A stretch of 64,000 bases of DNA. Source: an uncultured Kiritimatiellota bacterium (GTDB taxonomy: Bacteria > Verrucomicrobiota > Kiritimatiellia > RFP12 > DVOR01). Made by a program: the position numbers and the translations under genes. The DNA lies in contig CALXMW010000005.1 of assembly GCA_944389585.1 (NCBI GenBank), positions 97,935 through 161,934 of the forward strand, read 5' to 3'. Positions 18,290 to 25,934 of the stretch are shown piece after piece (position 1 is the first letter of the stretch; the number at the start of each line of letters is the position of its first letter). Under the pieces are notes generated by a model, which saw only the letters and a list, made by a program, of their open reading frames with translations, made no database searches and was not told the DNA's origin.

Positions 18290-19690
18290 TCATTCCGAGA
18301 CCTCCTCGAGCGTCGCCGCCCCGGCCCTGCCGAAGCGCGAGAGCGTGGAGACGGCCAGGCGCCGCTTGCGCGTGGAGGCCGCGATCCACGGGCGCGCCTC
18401 CTGCACCCAATAGCACGCCTGATCCGGCGCGAGGGCGGGCGCGAAATCGTCCACCGGCGTCACCGAGGGCGGGAGCACGCGGTGCCCCACGGCCAGCACG
18501 CCCTTGAGCACGCCCAGCGCCCCGGCCGCCGTGAAGGCGTTGCCGAAGGCCGTCTTCGCCGAGCCCAGGGCCAGGAGCGGGATGTGCGCGCCGCGGTTGT
18601 TGGTCATGAGGCGCAGCACCGCGCGCTCGGCCTCGTCCTCCTCGCCGATGCCGGAGGCGTTCATCTCCCAGTAATCCACGTCCCGGAAGCCGTTCGGCAG
18701 ACGGCGCAGGGCGCGGTGGAGGGCGCGGCGGAGGCTCTCCTCCAGCCCGCCGTCGGCGGGCGGCAGGCCGGCGACGACCGCGCTGCCGTGGAGCTTGGCG
18801 TAAGGGCGCGTACCCTCGCGGCGGGCGTCGCTCAGGCGGCGGAGCACGAAGGCCGCGCCGCCCTCGCCGGGGAGCGTCCCCTTCGGGTCGGAGGAGAAGG
18901 GGGCGAGCGCGCGGAGCGGGGAGAAGGGGGTGAGCGCGGCCTCGCCGGCCAGCTGGGTGGGCGGGATGGGCGGCTGCAGGGCCACGACCGCGGCCACGTC
19001 GCACTGGCCCAGGCGCAGGGCGTTCGCCGCGGACTCGAGCCCCGCGAAGACGGAGGCCTCGCCCATCGCGCATTGGCAGGCCATGTCGCACGCGCCGAAG
19101 GTCTGCGCGAGCAGGCGCACCACGCCCTCGCCTCGCGCCAGCTCCAGCTGGCGATGCTTGAGGAGCGGCAGGGTGTCGGAAAGCTCCTCGCGCAGCCTCT
19201 TGATCTGCCCGAAGGTCGCGCCGGGGAAGAAGCGCTGCAGCGTGCCGACGATCTGCCCGATGGCCGCGGCGTGCCACATCCAGTTCATCGCCGCCGGGTT
19301 GAAGGCCGAGTCGTAGCCCACGTAGAGCGCCAGGCGGTCGGTGCGCCCCTCGCCGGGCGAGGGCGCGAGCCCCGCGTTGGCCAGCGCGTCGTGGATGAGC
19401 TGCGCGGCGAACCAGAAGTCCGGGTTGTCCCCCACGCCCAGGTCGGTCGGCAACGGGATGTGGTCGGCCCGGCACGCGAAGTTCTCGCCCAGCGCGGCGC
19501 AGACCTCCGGGGCGCGGCACCCGGGCAGGAGCGCCTCCACCAGGCGCCCCGCGTCGGCGTCGGAATACGGCTCCAGGAAGCACTGCTTGCGCAGGGTGGC
19601 CTTCCAAAAGGCGCGCGGCGTGGGCGCGCCGGCGAAACAGCCGCTCACGCCGGTGAACACAACGCTCTCGCTCTCCGCGGAGGTAATCAT
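18290..19690 (-). CDS. Ketosynthase-like protein with both catalytic His replaced by Asn
   Basis: 466 residues of thiolase/KS fold. The nucleophile region reads CDMACQCAMGE with Cys205 aligned to the DTACSSS cysteine. RALAPFSSDPKGTLPGEGG and AAFVLRRLSDA match the KS core. The HGTGT..GD His motif reads NASGIGEED (N344), and the second His in GSxKxNxGH reads GSAKTAFGN (K379 kept, N384). A Cys-Asn-Asn site is not expected to decarboxylate malonyl-ACP in the usual way; it might only bind or transfer acyl groups. The gene has an extended -10 six bases before the ATG and follows recO by 19 bases. It is probably transcribed with the AT-DH-PPTase gene. Confidence 0.8.
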   Translation of the reverse strand: MITSAESESVVFTGVSGCFAGAPTPRAFWKATLRKQCFLEPYSDADAGRLVEALLPGCRAPEVCAALGENFACRADHIPLPTDLGVGDNPDFWFAAQLIHDALANAGLAPSPGEGRTDRLALYVGYDSAFNPAAMNWMWHAAAIGQIVGTLQRFFPGATFGQIKRLREELSDTLPLLKHRQLELARGEGVVRLLAQTFGACDMACQCAMGEASVFAGLESAANALRLGQCDVAAVVALQPPIPPTQLAGEAALTPFSPLRALAPFSSDPKGTLPGEGGAAFVLRRLSDARREGTRPYAKLHGSAVVAGLPPADGGLEESLRRALHRALRRLPNGFRDVDYWEMNASGIGEEDEAERAVLRLMTNNRGAHIPLLALGSAKTAFGNAFTAAGALGVLKGVLAVGHRVLPPSVTPVDDFAPALAPDQACYWVQEARPWIAASTRKRRLAVSTLSRFGRAGAATLEEVSE

Positions 19691-19705
19691 GGCGTTAGTA
19701 TAGCA
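19691..19705 (-). promoter_or_regulatory. Extended -10 promoter of the KS-like gene
   Basis: Minus strand: TGC-TATACT (hexamer 19697-19702), six bases, then ATG, with no Shine-Dalgarno. It predicts a leaderless mRNA and suggests that the KS pair has its own promoter despite lying only 19 bases below recO. Confidence 0.55.
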
Positions 19706-19709
19706 AACC

Positions 19710-20537
19710 TTACCCGATCAGGAGGTCAAGCACGGTGCGCCGGGGGCCCGGCGGCAGGTCGAGGTGCGCCGAAAGGAAGACGCCGAGGAAACGGCGCAGC
19801 CCGAAGACCCCGGGGAAGGGCTCGGGCCGCCCCAAGTCGTCGCGGCGGCCCGCGGCGCGGGCGTCGGCGAGCGTCTCGGCCAACGGATGGGCCAGGAAGC
19901 GCCGGTAAAGCGCGGGGATGTCGTCGTGCAGCGTCAGGGTGGGGGGCGTGCGGAGGCGCGAGGGCCGGTGCCCGCAGACGAAGCGGCCCTCCTCCACCGA
20001 GAAGAGCCGCCGCGGCGCGGGCGGGCACGCCGCGCACGGCGAGAAGTCCGGCCCCAACCCCACCGCGTGCAGCAACGTCGCCTCGAACCAAAGCAGGGCG
20101 AGCGTGGCCTCGTGCGGCGCACAGGCGGGGAGGACGTCCAAGAGCCCGCCCAACGCCCGGTAGAGCGCCGGGTTCGCCATCCCCGGCTGCGCCGTGCGCA
20201 GGGTCAGGTCGCAGGCATACGCCGCCGCCTCGGCCCCGCGCCACGTGCCCCGCAACCCCTCGCGCAACGCCAGGGGCGCGCACTCGCGGATGTGGTGGAC
20301 GCCGTTGCGCTCGCGGGCGTAGAAGACGAGTTCGCAGGTGTAGCCCACGTCGTAGCGCCCCACGAAGCCGCTCTTGGGGCGCTGCGCGCCCTTGACGGGC
20401 GTGGTGACGCGCCCGTGCCCCGCCGTCAGCCACGTGACCATCTGCGAGGTCTTGGAGAAGGGGCGCACGTTCAGGCAGAGGGCCTCGTCCTTGATCAGCG
20501 CGGCGCCCTGCGCCGGGTGCTCACGCGCGGAAGTCAC
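19710..20537 (-). CDS. recO: DNA repair protein RecO
   Basis: RecO loads RecA on SSB-coated single strands together with RecR in gap repair. The N-terminal OB fold (LIKDEALCLNVRPFSKTSQ, then MVTWLTAGHGRV) and the long helical C-terminus with a CAAC...CGH zinc-site-like segment fit the family. The best start is GTG at 20537, giving 275 residues and a 17 bp overlap with the upstream dehydrogenase; the first dozen residues are weakly supported and a later start is possible. It is the last gene of the DJ-1 - rpoN - dehydrogenase - recO run. Confidence 0.88.
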   Translation of the reverse strand: MTSAREHPAQGAALIKDEALCLNVRPFSKTSQMVTWLTAGHGRVTTPVKGAQRPKSGFVGRYDVGYTCELVFYARERNGVHHIRECAPLALREGLRGTWRGAEAAAYACDLTLRTAQPGMANPALYRALGGLLDVLPACAPHEATLALLWFEATLLHAVGLGPDFSPCAACPPAPRRLFSVEEGRFVCGHRPSRLRTPPTLTLHDDIPALYRRFLAHPLAETLADARAAGRRDDLGRPEPFPGVFGLRRFLGVFLSAHLDLPPGPRRTVLDLLIG

Positions 20538-21417
20538 GGCGGTAAATCCCCAGCCATTCCGCGAAGGCGCGATCCAGGTAATCCGGCGCGAAGGCCGAGG
20601 CGTGCGGCAGCAGGAAACACCGCGGCGCCCGGCGCAACGGCCCCGCCTCCGGGTAGGGCTCCTCCTTGAAGACGTCGAGGAACGCGGCGTGGAGGGCCCC
20701 GCCCTCGAGCGCGGCGCGGAGGGCCTCCTCGTCGATGGCGTTGCCGCGGCCCAGGTTGATGACCACGGCGTGGCGGGGCAGGAGCGCCAGGCGCCGCGCG
20801 TCGAGGATGTCGTCCGTCTCGGCCGTCGCGGGCAGGGCCAGGACAAGCGCGTCCGCGCCCGCCAGCAGCCCGTCCAGCTCGCCCAGGTTCGCGTGCGTCA
20901 CCCCCACGACGCGCACACCGAGGGCCTCGAGTTTCGCGCCGACGGTTTTGCCGATGTGGCCATAGCCCAGGATGACCGCCCGGCTCCCGGCCACCGCGCA
21001 CCGCCCCGGCACATGGATGGGCCACGGTTCCCCCGCCGCGCACAGCCCCAGCCCGGGCAGGAGCCCGCGCCGCACGGCCAGGAGCATCCCCACCGCAGTC
21101 TCGGCCATCAGCTCGCCGTGGAACGTCCCATGCGTCAGGCGGATGCGCTCGGGGATGCGCGCGCCCAGCAGCTCGCGCCCCGCCGCGGGCGTGGCCAGCC
21201 ACTTGACGCGGTAGGTCAGCGGCAGCCACGCCTCCGAGAAGGTGAAGGTCATCACATACGTGGCCTTGGCGAGGTTCCGCACGAAGTCTTCCTGCGTCTC
21301 GGCGTGGACGACGTCCAGCTCCGGCACCTCCGCCGCCCAACGCGCCACCTGTTCGCGCGTGGCGATGAAGTCGGAGACGCCGCGGTAACTCAGCCAAATC
21401 AGCAACATCGGTTTCAT
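20521..21417 (-). CDS. D-isomer-specific 2-hydroxyacid dehydrogenase
   Basis: 298 residues. A Rossmann motif GYGHIG lies near residue 151 (VILGYGHIGKTVGAKLEALG). The catalytic Arg lies in NLGRGNAID, Glu in DVFKEEPYPE and His in LLPHASAFAP. The family oxidises or reduces 2-keto/2-hydroxy acids with NAD(P)H; the short catalytic domain resembles glyoxylate/hydroxypyruvate-type reductases, but the substrate is uncertain. It starts 9 bases below the rpoN stop. A second ATG three codons in is an alternative start. Confidence 0.88.
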   Translation of the reverse strand: MKPMLLIWLSYRGVSDFIATREQVARWAAEVPELDVVHAETQEDFVRNLAKATYVMTFTFSEAWLPLTYRVKWLATPAAGRELLGARIPERIRLTHGTFHGELMAETAVGMLLAVRRGLLPGLGLCAAGEPWPIHVPGRCAVAGSRAVILGYGHIGKTVGAKLEALGVRVVGVTHANLGELDGLLAGADALVLALPATAETDDILDARRLALLPRHAVVINLGRGNAIDEEALRAALEGGALHAAFLDVFKEEPYPEAGPLRRAPRCFLLPHASAFAPDYLDRAFAEWLGIYRRDFRA

Positions 21418-21426
21418 GTCTGTCCT

Positions 21427-22905
21427 CTACGTTGTGGCGGCGCGCCGCCGTTCGCGGGTGGAGGCGATGCCCAATTGCTCGCGATACTTCGCCACCGTCC
21501 GCCGCGCCACGGGGATGCCCCGCGCGGACAGGGCCTCGGCCAAGGCCTGGTCGGAGAGCGGCCGCGCGGGGTCTTCCGCCTCGACGAGCGCCCGCAGCGC
21601 GCCTTTGGCCTGTTGGTCGGAGACGGCCTCCTCGCCCCCGGCGGCCAAGGCATGGGTGAAGAAATCGGCCAGCGGCAGGAGCTTCCGGCTCGTCGCCACG
21701 CGCACGGCCTTGTCCCGCACCACGCGCGAGACGATGCTCTTGTCGTAGCCGACGGCCTCCGCCACCTCCTTCTGCAGCAAGGGCTTGAGCGCCGCGGGGT
21801 CGCCGCCGCTGTCCAAAAAGGCCCCCTGCCGGTCGAAGGCCGCCTGGGCCACGCGCCGCAACGTGTCGTTGCGCTCCTGATAGGCCTCCGCCCCCAGCCG
21901 CGCCTGCTCGGCCAGGGCCGTGACGCAGGCGCGCTCGTCGTGCGTCCTGGCCGCGGCGCGGGCGGCCTCGACGGCGCCCTCGTCCACGCGGAAGAGGGGG
22001 AAGCGGCGCTCGTCGCAGACGGCCCGCCAGCGTCCGTCCGGCCCGCGCAGGGCCACGATCTCCGGGCTTTCCAACGGCTCGGCGGGCGCGAAGGCGCGCC
22101 CCGGGAAGGGGTTGAGTGTCCGCAGATAGGCCAGGGCCCGCGACAGTTCCTCGGGCGTGCAACGCAGGCTCCGCGCCAACCCTTCGCGCGACTCCGTGAG
22201 CACGCTTCCCAAGCGGTCGCACAGGCGCAGGTACAGCCCCCGCTCGGGCAGGGTGCGCGGGTCGGCGCGGGTCTGCAGGGCCAGGCATTCGGCCAGCGAC
22301 CGCGCGCCCACGCCCACGGGGTCGAGCGTCTGCACGGCGCGGATGGCTTCTTCCACGTCGGCCTCGGCGAAGTCCGCGGGCGGGCGCCCGCCGTTGGCTT
22401 GCCACCAATCGGCCAGGAGGTCGTGGACGCCCTCGCGCAGGTAGCCGTCGGCGTCCAGCGCGTCGCACACCAGGAGCGTCAGGTCGCGGCGGGGGCCCTC
22501 GGGCATCTGTTCGCGCACCTGCCGCGCCAGATGGCGGTAGAGCGTCTCGGGCACGGTCTGCGTCTCGAGCAGCCAATCGTGGCGGCGTTCGGCCTCGGCC
22601 TGCACGGCGGGGTCGGCCTGGTCGCCGAAGCCCTCGAGCGAGGCGTTGAGGTAATCGAGATCCTCGGCCTCGTCCTCGGCCGAGGCCGCGCGTTCCGCCG
22701 CCGCGTCCAGCGACACCGCCCCGTCGAGCGGCTCGGCGTATTCCAGGAAAGGGTTCTGCTCCGCCTGGCGGCGGAGCTCCGCGCACAGCTCCGGCAAGGC
22801 CAGGGGCAACAGGCGCAGACGTTGCCGCGCCTGCATGGAGAGCGTCGTCTCCTGCGCCTGGCGCTGCCGTTGCGCCGCTCCGAGGCTTTGTGCGAGCCCG
22901 GGCAC
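21427..22905 (-). CDS. rpoN: RNA polymerase sigma-54 factor
   Basis: 492 residues. A Gln/Leu-rich region I (SMQARQRLRLLPLALPELC, NPFLEY) is followed by an acidic region II, the core-binding domain, a helix-turn-helix (VGYDKSIVSRVVRDKAV) and the RpoN box ARRTVAKYREQL (467-478), essentially the consensus that reads the -24 element. No ATG is available. GTG at 22905, 13 bases below a GGAGG, fits the family N-terminus; a TTG at 22917 overlapping the DJ-1 stop is the alternative. An intact sigma-54 means true activators with GAFTGA loops must exist elsewhere, because the AAA protein at 53-54 kb lacks that loop. Confidence 0.95.
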   Translation of the reverse strand: MPGLAQSLGAAQRQRQAQETTLSMQARQRLRLLPLALPELCAELRRQAEQNPFLEYAEPLDGAVSLDAAAERAASAEDEAEDLDYLNASLEGFGDQADPAVQAEAERRHDWLLETQTVPETLYRHLARQVREQMPEGPRRDLTLLVCDALDADGYLREGVHDLLADWWQANGGRPPADFAEADVEEAIRAVQTLDPVGVGARSLAECLALQTRADPRTLPERGLYLRLCDRLGSVLTESREGLARSLRCTPEELSRALAYLRTLNPFPGRAFAPAEPLESPEIVALRGPDGRWRAVCDERRFPLFRVDEGAVEAARAAARTHDERACVTALAEQARLGAEAYQERNDTLRRVAQAAFDRQGAFLDSGGDPAALKPLLQKEVAEAVGYDKSIVSRVVRDKAVRVATSRKLLPLADFFTHALAAGGEEAVSDQQAKGALRALVEAEDPARPLSDQALAEALSARGIPVARRTVAKYREQLGIASTRERRRAATT

Positions 22906-22913
22906 GGGAGCGT

Positions 22914-23468
22914 TCAATCCTCCAGGAGCGCGTCGGCGAAGGTCTGCCGCGCGGTCTCCTCGCCGCACACCTTGGCGATGATGGCGCGGGCGAAGTCCTT
23001 GAAGCGGCCCGGCCCCTCGGCCGTGATGAGGTTGCCCGAGACGACCGCCTTCTCGCGGCGGTAGCACTCGCCCAACGCCGCGGTGAAGTCCGGCGCGGGG
23101 TAGCACGTGGCGGGGCGCCCGGGCAGGAGGCCCGCGGCCGTCAGCACCAGCGCGGGGGCCGCGCAGATGGCGCAGACCAGCTTGCCGGCCGCGTCGTATT
23201 CCCTGACCAGCTCCAGCACGCCCTGCGTCGCCGCGAGGGCCTGCGAGCCGCCGAGGCCGCCGGGCAGGATGACGCCGTCGAAGCGCGTGCTGTCCAGCTC
23301 CGTCAGGCAGAGCTCCGCCTCCACGGCCACGCCGTGCGCCCCGAGCGTCAGGGGCGTGGTGTTCAGCGTGCAGGTCTCCGTCTCGACGCCCGCGCGGCGC
23401 AGCAGGTCAAGCGTCCCGAGCGCCTCGATTTCCTCAAAACCGTTTGCCAGCAACATCACAAGGGCCAT
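22914..23468 (-). CDS. DJ-1/PfpI-family protein
   Basis: 184 residues. ANGFEEIEALGTLDLLRRAG at the N-terminus and the nucleophile elbow AICAAP (Cys102) are typical of DJ-1/YajL/ThiJ proteins, variously described as glyoxalases, deglycases or redox chaperones. The start has GGAGG seven bases upstream and an extended -10 (TGG-TACAAT) about 27 bases upstream. It leads the operon containing rpoN, whose start is nearly fused to this stop. Confidence 0.9.
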   Translation of the reverse strand: MALVMLLANGFEEIEALGTLDLLRRAGVETETCTLNTTPLTLGAHGVAVEAELCLTELDSTRFDGVILPGGLGGSQALAATQGVLELVREYDAAGKLVCAICAAPALVLTAAGLLPGRPATCYPAPDFTAALGECYRREKAVVSGNLITAEGPGRFKDFARAIIAKVCGEETARQTFADALLED

Positions 23469-23495
23469 CGTCGTTCCTCCGAAAGAGTCCCCGCC

Positions 23496-23504
23496 ATTGT
23501 ACCA
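23496..23504 (-). promoter_or_regulatory. Extended -10 promoter of the DJ-1/rpoN operon
   Basis: Minus-strand TGG-TACAAT (hexamer 23496-23501), followed by a roughly 27-base leader containing GGAGG. Unlike many promoters here, it gives a normal Shine-Dalgarno leader. Confidence 0.5.
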
Positions 23505-23533
23505 AACGCCCGCCCCGCCGCGCGAGGCCGGGC

Positions 23534-24280
23534 TCAGAAAATCACCACGGTGCGGTAGGGGTCGAAGGCCGCGGCGATGCGGTCCTTCTCGGTCTCCGGG
23601 AGCGGGCAGCGGGCCAGGTTGAGCACCTTGAGGGTGCGCCAGGCGGAAAGGTCGGCGGGCAGGCGCGAGACCTTGGTGCGGGAGAGGTCGAGCCACTCGA
23701 GCCCCGCGCCGAGGTCGTCCGGCACGGCGGCGATGGGGTTCCCCGCGAGCGTCAGCTGACGGAGCGTGGCGGGCTTGGCCGGGGTCTCGGCGAGGGCGTT
23801 GTCGGCCAAATAGAGCCGCTCGACGGTCGCCGGCAGGGGCGGCAGGGCGGCAAGCTTGTTGTTGTTGAGGCGGAGCCAACGCAGGCGCGTCCGCGAAAGG
23901 TCGGGGAGCGCGACGAGCAGGTTGCGGTCGAGGTTGAGATACTCCAGCCCGGCCCACGCGGAGGCGGATTGCGGGAGGCCGGTGAGGCTGTTGTCCGCCA
24001 ACCACAACCGCGTGACGCCGCCCGGCACGAGCCCTTCGGGCAGGGCCATGAGGCGATTGGCGCAGAGGTTCAGCTCGCGCACCGTCTCCGGGACGCGCAG
24101 GGCGTAGACCCGCGCGGCGCCGACCCCCCGCAGATGGAGCGCCGTCACCTCCCGCGTCAGCGGCGGGATGGGCGCCTCGGCGCCTTCCACGAAGACCTCC
24201 GCGGCCCAACCGCGCGCCGCCGCGAACGCCGCCGCCAACAAAAGCCCGCGCGCCAGGCCCCTCATCAACTTCCTGTCCAT
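23534..24280 (-). CDS. Secreted leucine-rich-repeat protein
   Basis: 248 residues with an N-terminal signal peptide (MDRKLMRGLARGLLLAAAFA) and about eight 20-23-residue leucine-rich repeats (VRELNLCANRLMALPEGL, LEYLNLDRNLLVALPDL, LRWLRLNNNKLAALPPL). Such exported LRR proteins usually mediate protein contacts; no partner is evident. The ATG lies 7 bases after an extended -10 (TGC-TAAAAT) with no Shine-Dalgarno. It is probably monocistronic. Confidence 0.85.
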   Translation of the reverse strand: MDRKLMRGLARGLLLAAAFAAARGWAAEVFVEGAEAPIPPLTREVTALHLRGVGAARVYALRVPETVRELNLCANRLMALPEGLVPGGVTRLWLADNSLTGLPQSASAWAGLEYLNLDRNLLVALPDLSRTRLRWLRLNNNKLAALPPLPATVERLYLADNALAETPAKPATLRQLTLAGNPIAAVPDDLGAGLEWLDLSRTKVSRLPADLSAWRTLKVLNLARCPLPETEKDRIAAAFDPYRTVVIF

Positions 24281-24287
24281 GGCGCCT

Positions 24288-24296
24288 ATTTTAGCA
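24288..24296 (-). promoter_or_regulatory. Extended -10 promoter of the LRR gene
   Basis: Minus-strand TGC-TAAAAT (hexamer 24288-24293), seven bases, then ATG; predicts a leaderless or near-leaderless transcript. Confidence 0.5.
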
Positions 24297-24305
24297 AAAC
24301 GCGGG

Positions 24306-24345
24306 TGGCACGGCCCGGATGGCACGTTTTGGCACACCGTGCCAC
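24306..24345. repeat. TGGCAC repeat cluster with inverted arm
   Basis: TGGCAC occurs at 24306, 24320 and 24330, and its reverse complement GTGCCA at 24339, so GTGGCACGG pairs with CCGTGCCAC. It lies upstream of the LRR promoter. It may be an operator. The rest of the 24281-24487 gap holds only the LRR promoter and the birA terminator. Confidence 0.35.
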
Positions 24346-24439
24346 AAATCGCATATCCCCTAGTGGTCGCCGATGCGGTACCCTGTGGTTGGGGGTCGGT
24401 GACTAGGCACTCGGCGGCGGGCGACTAGGCGGGGCACGG

Positions 24440-24466
24440 AAAAGGCCCCGGCGGGGAACCGGGGCC
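24440..24466 (-). terminator. Rho-independent terminator of the Nudix-BirA gene
   Basis: GGCCCCGG / CCGGGGCC stem (24444-24451 with 24459-24466) followed on the minus strand by T4. It lies 22 bases below the stop codon. Confidence 0.75.
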
Positions 24467-24487
24467 TAGGGGTGGCTTGGGGCGCGC

Positions 24488-25624
24488 TCAATCCCACTGG
24501 GCGATTTCGCCGCAGAGGATGGGCTCGACGGCCCCGCCGCGCCGGAGGAGCAACGCGCCGTCGTCGCGGATGCCGAGGGCAAGCCCCTCAAGTTCCCCGC
24601 CGGCGGGGCGGACGCGGATGGGCTTGCCGCGCTTGCAGTCGAGCGCGTCGAGCTCGGCGCGGAGGGCGGGCAGCCCGCCCGTGGCCCAGCGGGCGTAAAG
24701 CGCCTCGAACGCGCCGCAAAGCTCGGCGAGCAGGGCCAGGCGGTCGACGCCGCCCAGGCCGACGGCGCGGTGGGCCAGCGCCTCCGGCACCGCGCCGGTG
24801 TTCACGCCGATGCCGACGACGATGCCCTCGATGCCGCGGGCGGAAGTCTGCGCCTCGCAGAGGATGCCGCAGACCTTGCGCTCGCCGATGAGGACGTCGT
24901 TGGGCCACTTGAGCCCGGCCTCGAACCCACGCGCCCGCAGGGCCCCCGCCACGGCCAGCCCGGCCACGAGCGGCAAGGTCGCGGCGACCTCGGGCGGGGC
25001 CTTCGGGCGGGCCAGGAGCGAGCAGGTCAGGCACTGCCCCGGCGCGGCCTCCCACGCGCGGCCCAGGCGCCCCCGCCCCGCCGTCTGGCGTTCGGCCACG
25101 ACGAGGGTGCCCTCGGGCGCGCCGCGCTCGGCCAGGGCCAGGGCGTCGGTGTTGGTGCTGGCGCTCTCTGGCAGGAAGCGGGCGTGGCGGCCGAAGGTCG
25201 CGGCGCGCAGCCGGGCGCCGAAGAAGCGTTCGCGCAGGCCGCAGAGAAGGGCGGTGTCGGCGGCGGCGAAGTCGTGCCGCCAGAGTTGGTCCGGGAGCGT
25301 CCAGGCGAAGGCCGCGTGCTCGCGGAGCGCCGGGGTGGGGGAGCCGCCGCCGAGGGGCGCGCACAGCACGCCGTGGAGGGTGATGGCGAACTCGGGGTAC
25401 ACGTGGCGCACGGGGGGCGTCTCGGCCAACGCCTCGACCTCCAGCCCCAGCTCCTCGCGCACCTCGCGCACCGCCGTCTGGGCGGGCGTCTCGCCGGGCT
25501 CCAGCTTGCCGCCCGGGAACTCCCACTTGTTCGCCGTGGAGGGGAAGCCTTTGGCGCCTCGCCGCACGCAAAGCACCGCGCCCGTCCCGTCCACGATCAT
25601 CGCCGCCGCAACAGTCAGTTCCAT
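24488..25624 (-). CDS. birA: Nudix hydrolase fused to biotin--protein ligase
   Basis: 378 residues in two enzymes. Residues 1-140 form a MutT-type Nudix domain with a complete Nudix box at 39-61 (G-x5-E, REVREELGL). Residues 145-378 form a BirA ligase: ESASTNTD, GRGRLGR (183-189, biotinyl-AMP loop), KWPNDV (239-244) and the C-terminal SH3-like domain (GLALGIRDDGALLL). It has no N-terminal HTH, so it ligates biotin to carboxylase carriers without the repressor function. The Nudix half may sanitise 8-oxo-dGTP or remove stray adenylates; the coupling is unexplained. The ATG is 9 bases below an extended -10. Confidence 0.92.
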   Translation of the reverse strand: MELTVAAAMIVDGTGAVLCVRRGAKGFPSTANKWEFPGGKLEPGETPAQTAVREVREELGLEVEALAETPPVRHVYPEFAITLHGVLCAPLGGGSPTPALREHAAFAWTLPDQLWRHDFAAADTALLCGLRERFFGARLRAATFGRHARFLPESASTNTDALALAERGAPEGTLVVAERQTAGRGRLGRAWEAAPGQCLTCSLLARPKAPPEVAATLPLVAGLAVAGALRARGFEAGLKWPNDVLIGERKVCGILCEAQTSARGIEGIVVGIGVNTGAVPEALAHRAVGLGGVDRLALLAELCGAFEALYARWATGGLPALRAELDALDCKRGKPIRVRPAGGELEGLALGIRDDGALLLRRGGAVEPILCGEIAQWD

Positions 25625-25633
25625 AATCGGCCC

Positions 25634-25658
25634 ATTCTAGCACAATGTATGGTATACT
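25634..25658. promoter_or_regulatory. Divergent extended -10 promoters, birA (-) and FmdB-type gene (+)
   Basis: Minus strand: TGC-TAGAAT (hexamer 25634-25639), nine bases from the birA ATG. Plus strand: TGG-TATACT (hexamer 25653-25658), 23 bases from the FmdB-type ATG. The two hexamers are only 13 bases apart, so the promoters probably compete for polymerase. Confidence 0.55.
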
Positions 25659-25681
25659 GGGCGGACAGAGGATGTTTCCCG

Positions 25682-25933
25682 ATGCCGACCTATGATTACC
25701 AAGCCAAAGACCCCGCGCGGGGGTGCGCCCGGTGCCGCGAGCCCTTCGAGGTCATGCGCCGCCTGGGCGAAGCGCCCCTCACGGCCTGCCCCGTTTGCGG
25801 CGCGCCGGTCGTGAAGCTCATCGCCGCGCCCGCGCTCGGCCGCAGCAAATCCAAGCTCGACGACCGCGCCAAGGCCGCCGGGTTCCACAAACTGAAGCGC
25901 GTCGACAAGGGCGCGTTCGAGAAGCTGTACTGA
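25682..25933 (+). CDS. FmdB-family zinc-ribbon protein
   Basis: 83 residues. It begins MPTYDYQ like FmdB/YfgC-type regulatory proteins and carries the zinc ribbon C-x2-C (CARC, 18-21) and C-x2-C (CPVC, near 40), followed by a short basic tail. Function is poorly known (a formamidase/amidase regulator in one system). It is first gene of a plus-strand group; the next gene starts one base after its stop. Confidence 0.85.
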   Translation: MPTYDYQAKDPARGCARCREPFEVMRRLGEAPLTACPVCGAPVVKLIAAPALGRSKSKLDDRAKAAGFHKLKRVDKGAFEKLY

Positions 25934-25934
25934 C

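Noticed and set aside
15253..18507. A plus-strand 1084-codon frame opposite the PKS-like gene
   Set aside because: Composition is the Gly/Glu/Ala/Val/Asp-rich pattern of an antisense shadow; all recognisable motifs are on the minus strand.
24320..24335. Sigma-54 promoter (TGGCAC...GC)
   Set aside because: The GG-to-GC spacing is one base short in this pairing and wrong in the other possible pairings on both strands; TTGC is absent.
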